Counted from the first letter of the stretch, positions 1-9,486 are shown. The stretch is 55,279 nt of DNA from an uncultured Clostridia bacterium (GCA_944393025.1 CALXYR010000001.1:1-55279); one strand, 5' to 3'. Program-made: numbers and translations. The notes: generated from the sequence alone by a model not told the origin.

Positions 1-171
1 AGAGCCTGCTTTCACAGGTGGGTGTCTTGTTGAATGCTCCTGGGTTTCTTACATAAATGCAAGCATACACGCCACATCCAAAGGCGGACTCCCTTTAATC
101 TATTGTTGGTTCTAAAATTCCAGTCTACACGCACTACGCAGGGAATTAATATATTTACTTATCTTTAATGT
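1..171 (-). ncRNA. ssrS: 6S RNA, 3' end cut by window edge
   Basis: Read on the minus strand, this stretch is much richer in GC than its surroundings and has no ORF. It resembles Firmicute 6S RNA: a 5' arm with TTCCCTGCG, a central part with TTTTAGAACCAACA and AAAGGGAGTCC, then CAAGACACCCACCT followed by a small CCTG/CAGG hairpin. The final 3' closing arm would lie beyond position 1. 6S RNA mimics an open promoter and binds the housekeeping RNA polymerase holoenzyme. A consensus promoter sits at the right distance upstream. The identification is from remembered family features, not a covariance-model search. Confidence 0.72.
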
Positions 172-177
172 ATTTAT

Positions 178-206
178 ATATTATCACATTTGATTATTTT
201 TTTCAA
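178..206 (-). promoter_or_regulatory. Promoter of the 6S RNA
   Basis: The minus strand has -35 TTGAAA (206-201), a 17-bp spacer, and -10 TAATAT (183-178) preceded by TGA, an extended -10. The predicted start near 171 precedes the 6S core. Confidence 0.7.
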
Positions 207-241
207 GTATAATTTTGACTTTTCACACAATTATCACAAAA

Positions 242-294
242 GTTCGTTTTAGGGACAGGTCTTCCGCCGAACTTTTTTTCGTTTTTGGGACAGG
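242..294. repeat. REP-like repeat, two GGGACAGGT units
   Basis: The first unit (242-272) is bounded by GTTCG and CGAAC and contains TTTTAGGGACAGGTC. A second unit, CGTTTTTGGGACAGGT, follows at about 280-294. The same unit recurs at 400-457, 23922-24012 and 26521-26578. Such short palindromic units are typical of REP sequences mobilised by RAYT (Y1) transposases. No such transposase is in the window. Confidence 0.7.
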
Positions 295-399
295 TGTCAA
301 AATTTTCACTGTTTGGTAACTTTAGATGGTCCTAATAAAGTAAACAACATATATTTTCTTTTTCTTCCAAAATTATACTTACAAAATACATTTCTTATT

Positions 400-457
400 T
401 TGAGACCTGTCCCCATAGCGAACTTTTCTTCGTTTTGAGACCTGTCCCTAAAACGAA
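400..457. repeat. REP-like repeat, two inverted units at the truB 3' end
   Basis: Two units in the opposite orientation (GAGACCTGTCCC) end in CGAAC, at about 402-423 and 431-457. The second is a near-palindrome, TTCGTTTT...AAAACGAA. The last codons and the TAG stop of truB are formed by this repeat. Confidence 0.7.
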
Positions 458-1335
458 CTTATTTCTCTTTTTAATGAATTATTTTTTATGCTTCCTATTC
501 CAATAAATTTATTTTTATTATATATTCTGTATAATCCATCATTAAGATTATATGTAAGTTTTACTCCATTTGAATATAAATATAGTTTTTTATCATCTAA
601 ATTTATGATATTATTGTTCCCATATAAATTAATAAATACTTCTTCTATTGAAATTATATGTGTTTGTAAGAAATTTATATTGTTTATATTTTGTTCTAAA
701 TCTTCTATTTTAATACTATCTTTTATATCGAATATTCCTACTTTTGTTCTGTTTAATTCTTTCATAAATCCAATTGTTCCTAATTCTTTAGCTATATCTT
801 CACATAAACTTCTAATATATGTTCCTTTAGAACATTTTACTGTAAATTTAATTAGTTTATTTTCTTTATCTATATTATTTAGTTTTATTTCGTAAATTTC
901 TATATCTCTTGGATTTATTTCTATATCTATATTTTTTCTTGCATATTCATATAATTTTTTTCCATTTATTTTTATTGCAGAATATATTGGTGGAATTTGT
1001 TTTTGTCTTCCTATAAATTTATTAAGTGTTTTAATAATATTTTCTTTTTTCAAAATCTTATCTTCTACATTTTTTTCTTCTAATATTTTTCCCTCAATAT
1101 CTGCTGTATCTGTCTTTATTCCTAATTTTAATTCTACTTCATATTCTTTGTCATGATTGATTAAATATTGTGAAATTTTAGTTCCTTTTCCTACTAAAAT
1201 TGGTAAAAGTCCGGTAGCATTTGGATCTAGAGTTCCTGTATGTCCAACTTTTTCGTTAAGTATATGTTTTACTTTATTTACTATATCATGTGATGTACAA
1301 CCTTTTTCTTTATTTATTAAAATAATTCCATCCAT
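448..1335 (-). CDS. truB: tRNA pseudouridine synthase B
   Basis: TruB makes pseudouridine 55 in the T loop of tRNAs. The catalytic block GHTGTLDPNATGLLP with its essential aspartate is intact, followed by the usual TruB body and a short C-terminal extension, about 295 residues. I chose the ATG at 1335 (MDGIILINKEKG) because GAAAGGA lies about 9 bases upstream. The ATG ten codons earlier has no ribosome site. It is the last gene of the rimP-infB operon, a classical place for truB. Its stop codon is inside a REP-like repeat. Confidence 0.95.
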   Translation of the reverse strand: MDGIILINKEKGCTSHDIVNKVKHILNEKVGHTGTLDPNATGLLPILVGKGTKISQYLINHDKEYEVELKLGIKTDTADIEGKILEEKNVEDKILKKENIIKTLNKFIGRQKQIPPIYSAIKINGKKLYEYARKNIDIEINPRDIEIYEIKLNNIDKENKLIKFTVKCSKGTYIRSLCEDIAKELGTIGFMKELNRTKVGIFDIKDSIKIEDLEQNINNINFLQTHIISIEEVFINLYGNNNIINLDDKKLYLYSNGVKLTYNLNDGLYRIYNKNKFIGIGSIKNNSLKREISSF

Positions 1336-1403
1336 ATATTTTTTTCCTTTCAAAAATTTAGACAAAAGAAGACTATTTTTCTTTTGCCTAAATTTTAATT
1401 AAT

Positions 1404-2354
1404 TTATATAACTGACTTAATTTGTCTTAATATTTTTTCTTTTGCTTGTTCTATTGTACATTGTAATGTTACTCCTGCTGCATGTATATGTCCTCCACCA
1501 CCAAGTAACAAACATACATCAGAAACATTTACATATTCATTTGATCTCATAGATACTTTACACCCTTTATCTGTTTGTCTTATAAATATGGATACTTCAA
1601 CACCTTCTATATCTCTACCTGTTTCAACAATTCCTTCATGGTCTCCACTTTCTGCATTTACCTTTTCTTCATCTTCTTTTGTTATATATGTAAATGCAAC
1701 TTTTCCATTTTCAAAAAATTCTAATCTATCTGAAGCTAATCTATTTAATTCGAAATTAGCTCTTGTTTTTGTTTGTAAAACTTTTCTATATACTTTTGAA
1801 ACATTAATTCCTTTATTTAAAAGCCAAGCAACAAATTCAAATGTCTCTGCTGTTACACCTGAATATTTAAATCCTCCTGTATCTGTTATTATTCCAGTTA
1901 AAATACAAGTTCCTATTTCTTTTGTAATTTCTACTTTAAAGTATTCAAGAACTACTAGTAACACTTGTGCACATGCTGGTGCATCTGGACTTACATAGTT
2001 GTAATCTCCAAACATAGTATTTGTGCTATGATGATCTATAGATATTTTTACTTTAGCATTTTCAAAATATTCTACAAATCCATTTAACATCTTTATAGTA
2101 GCGCAATCCACTGAAATTGCTAAATCATATTTTTCTATATTTGATTCTTTTTTTATTTCATCTGCACCTGGTAAAAATTCAAAAGTTCTTGGATATTCTG
2201 GTATTATAATATCTGGATTCTTTCCCATTTGTTTTAATGAATTATATAATGCTGTAGCTGATCCTATAGCATCTCCATCTGGATTCTCATGAGTTAATAT
2301 AACTATTGTATTTGCATTATTAATTTCTTCTAAAATATTATCTAATGTACTCAT
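1404..2354 (-). CDS. nrnA: DHH-family nanoRNase / pAp phosphatase
   Basis: This 316-residue DHH/DHHA1 phosphoesterase degrades 2-5 nt RNA oligomers and dephosphorylates 3'-phosphoadenosine 5'-phosphate in characterised homologues. Visible motifs are HENPDGDAIGS near residue 23, SIDHHST in the middle (the DHH metal site), and GGGGHIHAAG in the C-terminal DHHA1 domain. AAGGAAGAGGAAATTTA precedes the ATG. It sits between rbfA and truB, the usual Firmicute order. Confidence 0.92.
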   Translation of the reverse strand: MSTLDNILEEINNANTIVILTHENPDGDAIGSATALYNSLKQMGKNPDIIIPEYPRTFEFLPGADEIKKESNIEKYDLAISVDCATIKMLNGFVEYFENAKVKISIDHHSTNTMFGDYNYVSPDAPACAQVLLVVLEYFKVEITKEIGTCILTGIITDTGGFKYSGVTAETFEFVAWLLNKGINVSKVYRKVLQTKTRANFELNRLASDRLEFFENGKVAFTYITKEDEEKVNAESGDHEGIVETGRDIEGVEVSIFIRQTDKGCKVSMRSNEYVNVSDVCLLLGGGGHIHAAGVTLQCTIEQAKEKILRQIKSVI

Positions 2355-2389
2355 TAAATTTCCTCTTCCTTTATTTATATATTTTTTAT

Positions 2390-2755
2390 CTAGTCTTTGT
2401 TGTCTTTATCATTATTTAATTTTTTTAATATATTTTCTATTCTTTCACCATATTCAAGTGAATCATCTATTTCAAAGACTAATTCTGGTGTAATTCTTAA
2501 ATTAACTGTTTTTGCTATTCTACCTCTTATAAATCCTGAAGAATCCTTTAATCCTTCCATTGTTTTATTTATATTTTTTGAATTCAAAATACTTACATAT
2601 ACTTTAGCATATTTAAAATCTGGAGTTATTTTTACCCTTGTTACACTTAACATTCCGGTAATATTAGGATTTTTAAGTTCATAGTTAAGAACTTGGCTTA
2701 GCTCTTTTTTTAATTCTTCATTTATTTTATTTAGTCTAGCTTCATTCTTTGGCAT
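2390..2755 (-). CDS. rbfA: 30S ribosome-binding factor A
   Basis: RbfA is a small KH-fold protein (121 residues) that helps mature the 30S subunit and 16S 5' end. The family pattern is clear: an N-terminal helix with INEELKKELSQVL, then VTRVKITPDFKYAKVYVS, and TPELVFEIDDSLEYGERI near the C-terminus. GGAGG lies upstream of the ATG. It follows infB after a gap that contains a dispersed 124-bp inverted-repeat element. Confidence 0.94.
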   Translation of the reverse strand: MPKNEARLNKINEELKKELSQVLNYELKNPNITGMLSVTRVKITPDFKYAKVYVSILNSKNINKTMEGLKDSSGFIRGRIAKTVNLRITPELVFEIDDSLEYGERIENILKKLNNDKDNKD

Positions 2756-2788
2756 TAGTTTATTCCTCCTTCTGTTTTATGTATTTTC

Positions 2789-2912
2789 AAAACAAATTTA
2801 AAGTAGTATATTGCTAGGAAAACAAGTAAAAAATTTTTGAGATAGTACATATGTACATCGAAAAAATTTTTACGAAGTTTGACAACGCAAGATGCTTCTT
2901 TAAATTTGTTTT
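2789..2912. repeat. 124-bp dispersed element with 15-bp terminal inverted repeats
   Basis: Perfect termini AAAACAAATTTAAAG (2789-2803) and CTTTAAATTTGTTTT (2898-2912) enclose GCTAGGAAAAC near the left, a central inner hairpin around TACATATGTA flanked by AAAAAATTTTT, and TTTGACAACGC near the right. A second element with the same internal boxes is at 27561-27682. It fills the infB-rbfA gap and abuts the infB stop codon. Confidence 0.65.
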
Positions 2913-5807
2913 TTATCTTTTTACTTCTTCCATAATATATACTTCTATAATGTCTCCTTCTTTTATGTCATTGTATTTTTCAATTTGAATTCCACATTCA
3001 AATCCTTTTGTTACTTCTTTTACATCATCTTTAAATCTTTTTAATGATGCTAGTTTTCCATCATGTATAACTACATTTTCACGAATTACTCTTACTCCAG
3101 CATTTCTTTCAACTTTTCCATCTAGAACATAAGCTCCTGCTATTGTACCAATGCTTGATACTTTAAATGTTTGTCTTACTTCTACATTTCCTATTACTTT
3201 TTCTTCATATACTGGTGCAAGCATTCCTTTCATAGCTGATTCTACATCTTCTATTGCATTATATATTACAGAATATTGTTTTATTTCAACTTGACTCTTT
3301 TCTGCCATATCTTTTGCTGCTATTCCTGGTCTTACATTAAATGCTATTATTATTGCTTTTGCAGCTTTTGCAAGTTGTACATCTGATTCTGTTACTGCTC
3401 CAACAGCTGAATGTATAACTCTTACTCTTACTTCTTCATTAGATAATTTTTCTAAAGATTGTTTTAATGCTTGTGCTGTTCCTTGAACATCAGCTTTAAC
3501 TATTATTCCAAACTCTTTTAAGTTTTCACTTTCCATCTTTTCAAATAAATTACTTAAAGTAACTTTACTTTGTTCTGCTAATTCTTTTTCTCTTTCTTGT
3601 CTTTTTCTTCTTTCTATTAAATGTTTTGCCATTTTTTCATCTTTAACTTCATAGAAGATATCTCCTGCTTCTGGTACATTTGTAAGTCCCATTATTTCTA
3701 CTGGTGTAGATGGTCCTGCTTTTTTTATTTTTTGTCCTTTATCATTCTTCATTGCCCTAATTCTTCCAATAGAAGTTCCTACAACAATTGTATCTCCTAC
3801 ATCTAATGTTCCTCTTTGTACCAACATAGATGCAATAGGCCCTTTTGCTTTATCAAGTCTTGCTTCAATTACTGTACCTTTTGCTTGCTTTTTAGGATTA
3901 GCTTTAAGTTCTTTCATGTCTGCAACTAATAACACCATTTCAAGTAAATTTTCAATGTTTATATGTTTTTTTGCAGAGATAGGTACAAATATTGTATCTC
4001 CTCCCCATTCTTCTGGCACTAATTCATATTCCATTAATTCTTGTTTAATTTTATCTACATTTGCTCCTGGCAAATCTATTTTATTTACTGCGACAATAAT
4101 TGGTATTTCTGCTGCTTTTGCATGGTTTATAGCTTCTACTGTTTGTGGCATTACACCATCATCTGCTGCTACTACTAATATTGCTATATCTGTTATTTGT
4201 GCACCTCTAGCTCTCATACTTGTAAAAGCTTCATGTCCTGGTGTATCTAAAAATGTAATTTCTCTTCCATTTATATTAACTTTATATGCACCAATATGTT
4301 GTGTTATTCCTCCTGCTTCGCCTTCTATTACATTTGTACTTCTTATAGCATCTAACAAAGATGTTTTGCCATGGTCTACATGTCCCATTACAACAACAAC
4401 CGGTGGTCTTTCTTCTAATTCTTCTATAGAATCTTCTGTTTCATCAAATAAAATATCTTCTTCTTTAACAATCTCTTTTTTATTTGCTGTAATTCCAAAT
4501 TCACTAGCAACTAAATAAGCTGTATCAAAATCTAGTACATTATTTATTGTTGCCATAATTCCTAATGTAAATAATTTTTTTATTACTTCTGCTGTAGTTT
4601 TTTTCATTTCTTGTGCTAAATCTTTTACAGTAATATTATCTGGAATTGTAATTTCTTTAAGTTCAAATATTTTTTGCTTATTTCTTTCTTCTTCATTTTT
4701 TTGAATTTTCTTTTTATTTTTCTTGCCTCTTGCTGTAGTTAAATCATAATATTCAAGCATTCCACCATCTTGTTCAGAAAACATATTTGATAATTTATCA
4801 ACTTGTTTTAATCCTTTTAATTTGTCACTATCAAATTCATCAAATTGATTATTTCTTCTTGATTTATTTGCTTTTTTAGCAACTTTTTCATCATATTTAC
4901 TATTTGCTTTTTGTTTATCTATAACCTTGCTACTATAATCTCTTTGATTTTCTTTTTCTTGTATTTCTGTAGTCATTATATTTTTAATATTTTTGTCTAT
5001 TCCTCTTTCATCTAGTGGCTTTTTGTTATTATTTCCAAATCTATTATTTTTATAATTGTTTGTATTTTGGTTATTTCTATTATTTTGATAGTTATTTCTG
5101 TTATTTTGATTTCTATTATTTCTCATATTATTATTGTTGTTTCTAAAATTTTGGTTTCTATTTCCTTCTCTATCATTATTGTATCTATTGTTATGATTAT
5201 CAAAATTTCTATTTTGATAATTTTTTGGTTCTTCTACTTTTTCTTTTTTAGGTTCACTAATATTCTCTGTTTTAGGAACATCTTCTTTAATCTTTTCCTC
5301 TACAGGTTTTGTTTGTTTTACTTCTTCAACTTTTTTAATTTCTTCAGCTTCCTTTTTAGGTTCTTCTTTAGGTTTAAGCCCAAAAAGTTCGCTAACAGTT
5401 AATGGTTTTGTTTGCTTGTTTCTGTATACTATGTTATAATCATTTTTATTTTTTCTTTCTACAAACCCAACATCTTTTTTATTCTGTTCATGATTTTTAT
5501 TATTTTGATTTTTCTTTTCATCCTCATCTGAAATTATAACTTCACGCCTAATTATAACAGGTGTTTCGCTTTTCTTTGAAGTTTGAGAAGTAGTTGTTTC
5601 TTTTTTAGCTTTTTTCACATTTTGTGCTTCTTCTACTTTTTTGCTTTCTTTGTTATTTAAATTATTTCTTATCTTACTTGCTTGTTCATCATCAACTGCA
5701 CTTAAATGACTACTTACATTTATTCCTAATTCATTCGCTATTTTTATTATTTCCTTACTTGTTAAACCTACTTCTTTTGCTATTTCATGTATTTTTATTT
5801 TACCCAA
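2913..5807 (-). CDS. infB: Translation initiation factor IF-2
   Basis: IF-2 is the GTPase that brings initiator tRNA to the ribosome. The N-terminal IF2_N domain ([13 protein letters not shown]) is followed by a long charged linker with a strikingly Asn/Arg-rich stretch around residues 205-275. Then come the G domain ([27 protein letters not shown]) and C-terminal domains II-IV. The start is probably the TTG at 5807, about 7 bases after GGGGGTGA. An ATG at 5822 in the same frame lacks a ribosome site. It overlaps the ylxQ end, so translation is probably coupled. About 964 residues. Confidence 0.96.
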   Translation of the reverse strand: MGKIKIHEIAKEVGLTSKEIIKIANELGINVSSHLSAVDDEQASKIRNNLNNKESKKVEEAQNVKKAKKETTTSQTSKKSETPVIIRREVIISDEDEKKNQNNKNHEQNKKDVGFVERKNKNDYNIVYRNKQTKPLTVSELFGLKPKEEPKKEAEEIKKVEEVKQTKPVEEKIKEDVPKTENISEPKKEKVEEPKNYQNRNFDNHNNRYNNDREGNRNQNFRNNNNNMRNNRNQNNRNNYQNNRNNQNTNNYKNNRFGNNNKKPLDERGIDKNIKNIMTTEIQEKENQRDYSSKVIDKQKANSKYDEKVAKKANKSRRNNQFDEFDSDKLKGLKQVDKLSNMFSEQDGGMLEYYDLTTARGKKNKKKIQKNEEERNKQKIFELKEITIPDNITVKDLAQEMKKTTAEVIKKLFTLGIMATINNVLDFDTAYLVASEFGITANKKEIVKEEDILFDETEDSIEELEERPPVVVVMGHVDHGKTSLLDAIRSTNVIEGEAGGITQHIGAYKVNINGREITFLDTPGHEAFTSMRARGAQITDIAILVVAADDGVMPQTVEAINHAKAAEIPIIVAVNKIDLPGANVDKIKQELMEYELVPEEWGGDTIFVPISAKKHINIENLLEMVLLVADMKELKANPKKQAKGTVIEARLDKAKGPIASMLVQRGTLDVGDTIVVGTSIGRIRAMKNDKGQKIKKAGPSTPVEIMGLTNVPEAGDIFYEVKDEKMAKHLIERRKRQEREKELAEQSKVTLSNLFEKMESENLKEFGIIVKADVQGTAQALKQSLEKLSNEEVRVRVIHSAVGAVTESDVQLAKAAKAIIIAFNVRPGIAAKDMAEKSQVEIKQYSVIYNAIEDVESAMKGMLAPVYEEKVIGNVEVRQTFKVSSIGTIAGAYVLDGKVERNAGVRVIRENVVIHDGKLASLKRFKDDVKEVTKGFECGIQIEKYNDIKEGDIIEVYIMEEVKR

Positions 5808-6117
5808 TAGCTTCACCCCCATTAATTATTTTTATAATTTCATTTGAGAAATTTGTATCTTTTATTCCTATAATTGCTTTATTACATTGACCAATAGTTT
5901 TGCTTATTTCCTCTATATTTAAAATTTCATATATTGGTATTTTTTCTTGCTCACAAATTTTTTTAAATTTCATTTTTGTCCTTTCTGATGCATCATTTGC
6001 AATAATTATTAATTTAATTTTGCCAATTTCTTTTATACATGCTTCTGTTCCAAATAATAATTTTCCAGCTCTTCTTGCTAATCCTAATAGACCACATATT
6101 TTACTTTTTATCAACAA
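5800..6117 (-). CDS. ylxQ: L7Ae-family RNA-binding protein YlxQ
   Basis: This 105-residue L7Ae/L30e-fold protein has the typical start [21 protein letters not shown] and [15 protein letters not shown]. Homologues bind kink-turn RNA; the physiological partner is uncertain. It starts at one of two adjacent TTG codons after GAGGTG, overlaps rnpM upstream and infB downstream, and keeps the conserved nusA-ylxR-ylxQ-infB order. Confidence 0.9.
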   Translation of the reverse strand: MLIKSKICGLLGLARRAGKLLFGTEACIKEIGKIKLIIIANDASERTKMKFKKICEQEKIPIYEILNIEEISKTIGQCNKAIIGIKDTNFSNEIIKIINGGEAIG

Positions 6118-6364
6118 TTACACCTCTTAAATTTTCATAAATCTCATTTGATATACTAGTTTCAAATGTTTTTTCAAGTCTTTTTGTTTTTATTGCATTT
6201 TCTAAGCACTCTATATTGTCACAAATATATGCTCCTCTTCCATTTGCTTTTCCTGTTCTATCAATACTAATAATTCCTTCTTTATTTTTTACTATTCTAA
6301 TTAAATCTTTTTTATTTTTTTGAGAATTACAACCTATACATGTTCTTTGTGGTAAATTCTTCAA
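6101..6364 (-). CDS. rnpM: YlxR/RnpM (DUF448) RNA-binding protein
   Basis: This 87-residue protein has the DUF448 signature RTCIGCNSQKNKKDLIRIV near the start and GRGAYICDN in the middle. The family binds RNase P RNA in Bacillus subtilis (RnpM, formerly YlxR). The TTG start follows AGAGGGA. It lies between nusA and ylxQ, its normal position. Confidence 0.9.
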   Translation of the reverse strand: MKNLPQRTCIGCNSQKNKKDLIRIVKNKEGIISIDRTGKANGRGAYICDNIECLENAIKTKRLEKTFETSISNEIYENLRGVIVDKK

Positions 6365-6404
6365 TAAAAATCCCTCTTTCTTATTTTATTCATCTTTTAT
6401 TACA

Positions 6405-7562
6405 TTATTCTTGTTCATTTGTATTATTTTGTTCATTTAAATCTTCTTTTTCATTTTCTTCATTTAACTTACTAAGCATTTCTCTAAACTGAGATTCACT
6501 TTTTATATCTATTTTCCAATTTGTAAGTCTTGCAGCAAGTCTTGCATTTTGTCCTGCTTTGCCTATAGCTAATGATAATTGATCATCTCTTACTATTACT
6601 TGAGCAAATTTTTCTTCTGGTTTTACATCAACTGCCATAACCTCTGCTGGAAGTAATGCTGCTGAAATATATATTGCTGGATCTTCAGACCATTCTATAA
6701 CATCTATTTTTTCTCCATTTAGTTCATTAATTATATTTTGTATTCTTATTCCTTTTTGTCCAACACATGAACCAACTGGATCAATATTTTCATTTTGAGA
6801 ATATACTGCAACTTTACATCTGTTTCCAGGATCTCTAGATACACTTTTTATTTCAATTAATCCTTCATAAATTTCAGGTATTTCTAGTTCAAATAACTTT
6901 CTTACGAAATCATTATTTGCTCTTGAAATAATTACTTGTGGTGCACCTTTTATTCCTCTTTCTACATCTAATACATAACCTCTTATTTTATCATTTACTT
7001 TATATTTTTCTGTTGGAATTTGCTCTTTTACTGGCATAACACCTTCTATTTTTCCTAAATCTAAAACAACAATTCCTCCATCTGCTTTTTGAACTATTCC
7101 TGAAACAATTTCTCCTTTTCTTTCATTAAATTCATCAAATATAAAGTTTCTTGATGCTTCTCTTATTTTTTGCACTATAACTTGTTTTGCAGTTTGTGCT
7201 GCTATTCTACCAAAGTTTTTTGGAACTTGTTCTATTTCTGCCTTATCTCCAACTTCTAGTTTTTTATTTATTTTTCTAGCATCTTCTAAACAAATTTGTA
7301 ATTTACTATTTTCAACTTCTTCTGGTTTTTCTACAATGTCTTTTTCTGCATAAACATGAATTTCTCCTGTTTCTTTGTCCATAGTTATTTTTACATTTTC
7401 TGCTGAATCAAAATTTCTCTTATATGCTGTAACCAATGCTGTTTCTATTGCTTCTAGTAAATATTCTTTTTTTATTCCTTTTTCTTTTTCTAATTCATCC
7501 ATTGCTGTTATTAATTCACTACTATTTATTGCTTGATTATTTGTTTTAGATACTTTTTTCAT
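6405..7562 (-). CDS. nusA: Transcription elongation/termination factor NusA
   Basis: NusA binds RNA polymerase and nascent RNA. The order of domains is an N-terminal NusA domain (ELITAMDELEKEKGIKKEYL), an S1 domain (around residues 145-215), then two KH domains containing GSCVGQKGIRIQNI and AIGKAGQNARLAARLT. At 385 residues it has the Firmicute length without the C-terminal acidic repeats of proteobacteria, but it ends in a Glu/Asn-rich tail. There is an N-terminal extension of about 13 residues before the family start. GGGAGG precedes the ATG. Confidence 0.95.
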   Translation of the reverse strand: MKKVSKTNNQAINSSELITAMDELEKEKGIKKEYLLEAIETALVTAYKRNFDSAENVKITMDKETGEIHVYAEKDIVEKPEEVENSKLQICLEDARKINKKLEVGDKAEIEQVPKNFGRIAAQTAKQVIVQKIREASRNFIFDEFNERKGEIVSGIVQKADGGIVVLDLGKIEGVMPVKEQIPTEKYKVNDKIRGYVLDVERGIKGAPQVIISRANNDFVRKLFELEIPEIYEGLIEIKSVSRDPGNRCKVAVYSQNENIDPVGSCVGQKGIRIQNIINELNGEKIDVIEWSEDPAIYISAALLPAEVMAVDVKPEEKFAQVIVRDDQLSLAIGKAGQNARLAARLTNWKIDIKSESQFREMLSKLNEENEKEDLNEQNNTNEQE

Positions 7563-7581
7563 TTTTCTAATTCCTCCCTTT

Positions 7582-8076
7582 TTATTCCTCTTCTATTTTC
7601 AAACTATCCCAATCAAATATTGTTTTTATTTGTGAAATACTTTTTCTGTCTATTGTTATTTCTTTGTTATCTATTTTAAAATTAATTTCTTTTTCATTAA
7701 AGTTAATTATTGTTCCAATAAACTCTTTTTGTTTTTTTTCTAAGATTTCTATTGGCTTATATAAACTTACTTGTACCTCATTTCCAATATTTTCTTGCAA
7801 GTGACTATCTTTTCTTAGTAATTTTTCTAAACCTGTTGATGATACTTCTAAAAAATATTGTTCTTTTATGTAATCTGCTTTATCTAGTAATTCATTTATA
7901 CCATTATTTACTTTTTCACAATCATTTAAATCTATTGTTCCTTTTTCTTTTTCAATAAATACTCGTAAATAATAGTTTTGCCCTTCTTTTACATATTGTA
8001 CATCATATAACTTATAGCCTAAATTTTCTATTTTTTCTTTTATCAAACTTTCTACTTTTTCCTCTAAATTAGTCAT
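7582..8076 (-). CDS. rimP: Ribosome maturation factor RimP
   Basis: RimP supports 30S maturation. This 164-residue protein shows the family pattern KIENLGYKLYDVQYVKEGQNYYLRVFIEKEKG, then INELLDKAD and EVSSTGLEKLLRK, and a C-terminal Sm-like half. It is the first gene of the rimP-truB operon. GGAGAAAAT lies immediately before the ATG, and the promoter and a leader hairpin lie within 105 bases upstream. Confidence 0.93.
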   Translation of the reverse strand: MTNLEEKVESLIKEKIENLGYKLYDVQYVKEGQNYYLRVFIEKEKGTIDLNDCEKVNNGINELLDKADYIKEQYFLEVSSTGLEKLLRKDSHLQENIGNEVQVSLYKPIEILEKKQKEFIGTIINFNEKEINFKIDNKEITIDRKSISQIKTIFDWDSLKIEEE

Positions 8077-8103
8077 ATTTTCTCCATTTCCTACTTACAT
8101 TAT

Positions 8104-8132
8104 AGAAGAGTGGAATTTGCTTCCACTCTTCT
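8104..8132 (-). promoter_or_regulatory. Hairpin in the rimP operon leader
   Basis: A perfect 12-bp stem, AGAAGAGTGGAA / TTCCACTCTTCT, has a 5-nt loop. If transcription starts near 8145 it lies in the 5' leader of the rimP-nusA-infB operon. No T-run follows the stem, so it is not an obvious intrinsic terminator. It could also serve as a weak end for the pilin-like gene upstream. Confidence 0.55.
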
Positions 8133-8151
8133 TCTCAATTATGTCTATATT

Positions 8152-8180
8152 ATTATACATTATTTTTTTAGTAATTGCAA
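8152..8180 (-). promoter_or_regulatory. Promoter of the rimP-nusA-infB operon
   Basis: On the minus strand, -35 TTGCAA (8180-8175) and a perfect -10 TATAAT (8157-8152) are separated by 17 bp. The predicted start is near 8145, giving a leader of about 70 nt before rimP. Confidence 0.75.
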
Positions 8181-8221
8181 TAGTTTTAGAATATTTTTTA
8201 TCAATTTTCTACCTTTCTATC

Positions 8222-8370
8222 AACATCCAGTTCTACAAATACAAGCTGAGACGGAAGCCAATGTAGTAGTTGCTGCTAGATGCATTGTCGTTGCGACGGA
8301 TAGCCGTGTAATAGCTGCTGCTGAAGCAAACGCCTCCTCTACGAGTACACGGGAAAGCACCAAAGCTGTC
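8222..8370 (-). other. Candidate DGR variable repeat (VR)
   Basis: This GC-richer patch covers the last about 45 codons of the pilin-like gene and continues about 11 bases past the stop codon before AT-rich sequence resumes. It is dense in AGC, AAC, TAC, TAT and GAC codons, as expected where adenines of AAC-type template codons have been substituted. The conserved end GGCTTCCGTCTCAGC encodes the GFR motif. Spill-over past the stop codon fits a retrohomed cassette rather than selection on the protein. Confidence 0.5.
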
Positions 8371-9486
8371 AGTGTTACTTGAATATTCTGTAGTCAATTC
8401 ATATATATTTGATGCCATATCATTTATTTTACATACTTCATCTGCATTTGCTCCTGTATTTGCTAAACTAGAATTTTTACTTGTTTGATTTGCATAATTA
8501 CTATTTCCAGCCTCTTGTATATACACTATTGCTGTATCCCATGCATAACTATTTATTAAATCACTTTTTACACTACTGCTTCCTGCATAAGTATTCATTG
8601 CAACTTTTGATGCTTTTAGCTGAGTTATAAAGTTCCACAATGTTCTTGGAGTATATGACATACTACCTTTTGAGTAACCTGTTGTTATTTTTGATGCTGA
8701 TTTATAATCTGCTACACTACTTCCACTTGCATAACTTGCTTCATATCTTCCTATATAATACCCTCCATTTGTATCTACACTATCAATAAAACCTTTTAAA
8801 TCTTTTGCTGTTGCATTTCTTCCATCTTTTCCATCACTTGCAATTCCTTCTCTATATGTTGATAATTCTGAAAAGTATGAATCAAGTATTACACTTTGCG
8901 TATAATTTGCTGCATCTTGCTGTAATGTTGGTGTACCAGATGAATCAAATGTATATCTTCCTAATTTTATTTCTCCACTTGGGCTTCCATCATCTTTTGT
9001 AAATGTTCCTACTGGTATCCACACATATTGACTTCCTTGTACATTTACATCACTAGATGCATTTACATCCTCTATTACTATTCCTTGCTGTACTGTATCT
9101 CCACTATCCTGTGGTACTTTAAATCCTCCAGGTATTTTTATTACATTATCATGTTCATCTTTTATTGGTGTTTTTGTTGTAAACACATATTGCGTTTCCT
9201 TTGCTTCTTTTACTGTGGTTGGTACCTTTGGTCCTTCCGGCTCTTTTGTTTGTTCTTCTATATATTTATCTAAATCTGACATTTTTTTATCTTCATCTAT
9301 TTCTCCTTGCTTTGTTCTATCTCTTGCTTCTTTTGTCCAACCTACTAATCCATTATCTCCAAATGCTCCTCTTATTGCTATTGTTGCTAATATTATTAAT
9401 ATTACTATTGTTATTACCAATGCAATTAATGTTATTCCTCTTTCTTTTTTTAAGGCTTTTTGAAACTTTTTATTGTTATTCATCAT
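8233..9486 (-). CDS. Pilin-like protein with C-terminal FGE/C-type-lectin-like domain; candidate DGR target
   Basis: The 417-residue protein starts with a prepilin-type leader: a basic stretch, then ERGITLIALVITIVILI, a hydrophobic helix expected to be cut after the glycine. A Lys/Glu-rich linker follows, then a long Ser/Thr/Tyr-rich domain with YVWIPVGTF, GGYYIGRYEASY and a final RRGG...IGFRLSLYL. That ending fits the formylglycine-generating-enzyme/C-type-lectin fold used by DGR variable proteins. The last about 150 bases differ sharply in base and codon use (CGT, CGC, AGC, AAC, GGC) from the rest of the gene. It is probably surface-exposed and binds an unknown ligand. No reverse transcriptase or template repeat is in the window. 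Confidence 0.75.
   Translation of the reverse strand: MMNNNKKFQKALKKERGITLIALVITIVILIILATIAIRGAFGDNGLVGWTKEARDRTKQGEIDEDKKMSDLDKYIEEQTKEPEGPKVPTTVKEAKETQYVFTTKTPIKDEHDNVIKIPGGFKVPQDSGDTVQQGIVIEDVNASSDVNVQGSQYVWIPVGTFTKDDGSPSGEIKLGRYTFDSSGTPTLQQDAANYTQSVILDSYFSELSTYREGIASDGKDGRNATAKDLKGFIDSVDTNGGYYIGRYEASYASGSSVADYKSASKITTGYSKGSMSYTPRTLWNFITQLKASKVAMNTYAGSSSVKSDLINSYAWDTAIVYIQEAGNSNYANQTSKNSSLANTGANADEVCKINDMASNIYELTTEYSSNTDSFGAFPCTRRGGVCFSSSYYTAIRRNDNASSSNYYIGFRLSLYL

Noticed and set aside
5000-5230. CRISPR-like or tandem repeat array
   Set aside because: The repetitive text is the Asn/Arg-rich coding segment of infB. No spacers of uniform length are present.
8110-8382. Plus-strand ORF across the candidate variable repeat
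   Set aside because: Its Ala/Thr-rich text is the antisense of the pilin-like gene end. The minus-strand frame has a clear domain and ribosome site.
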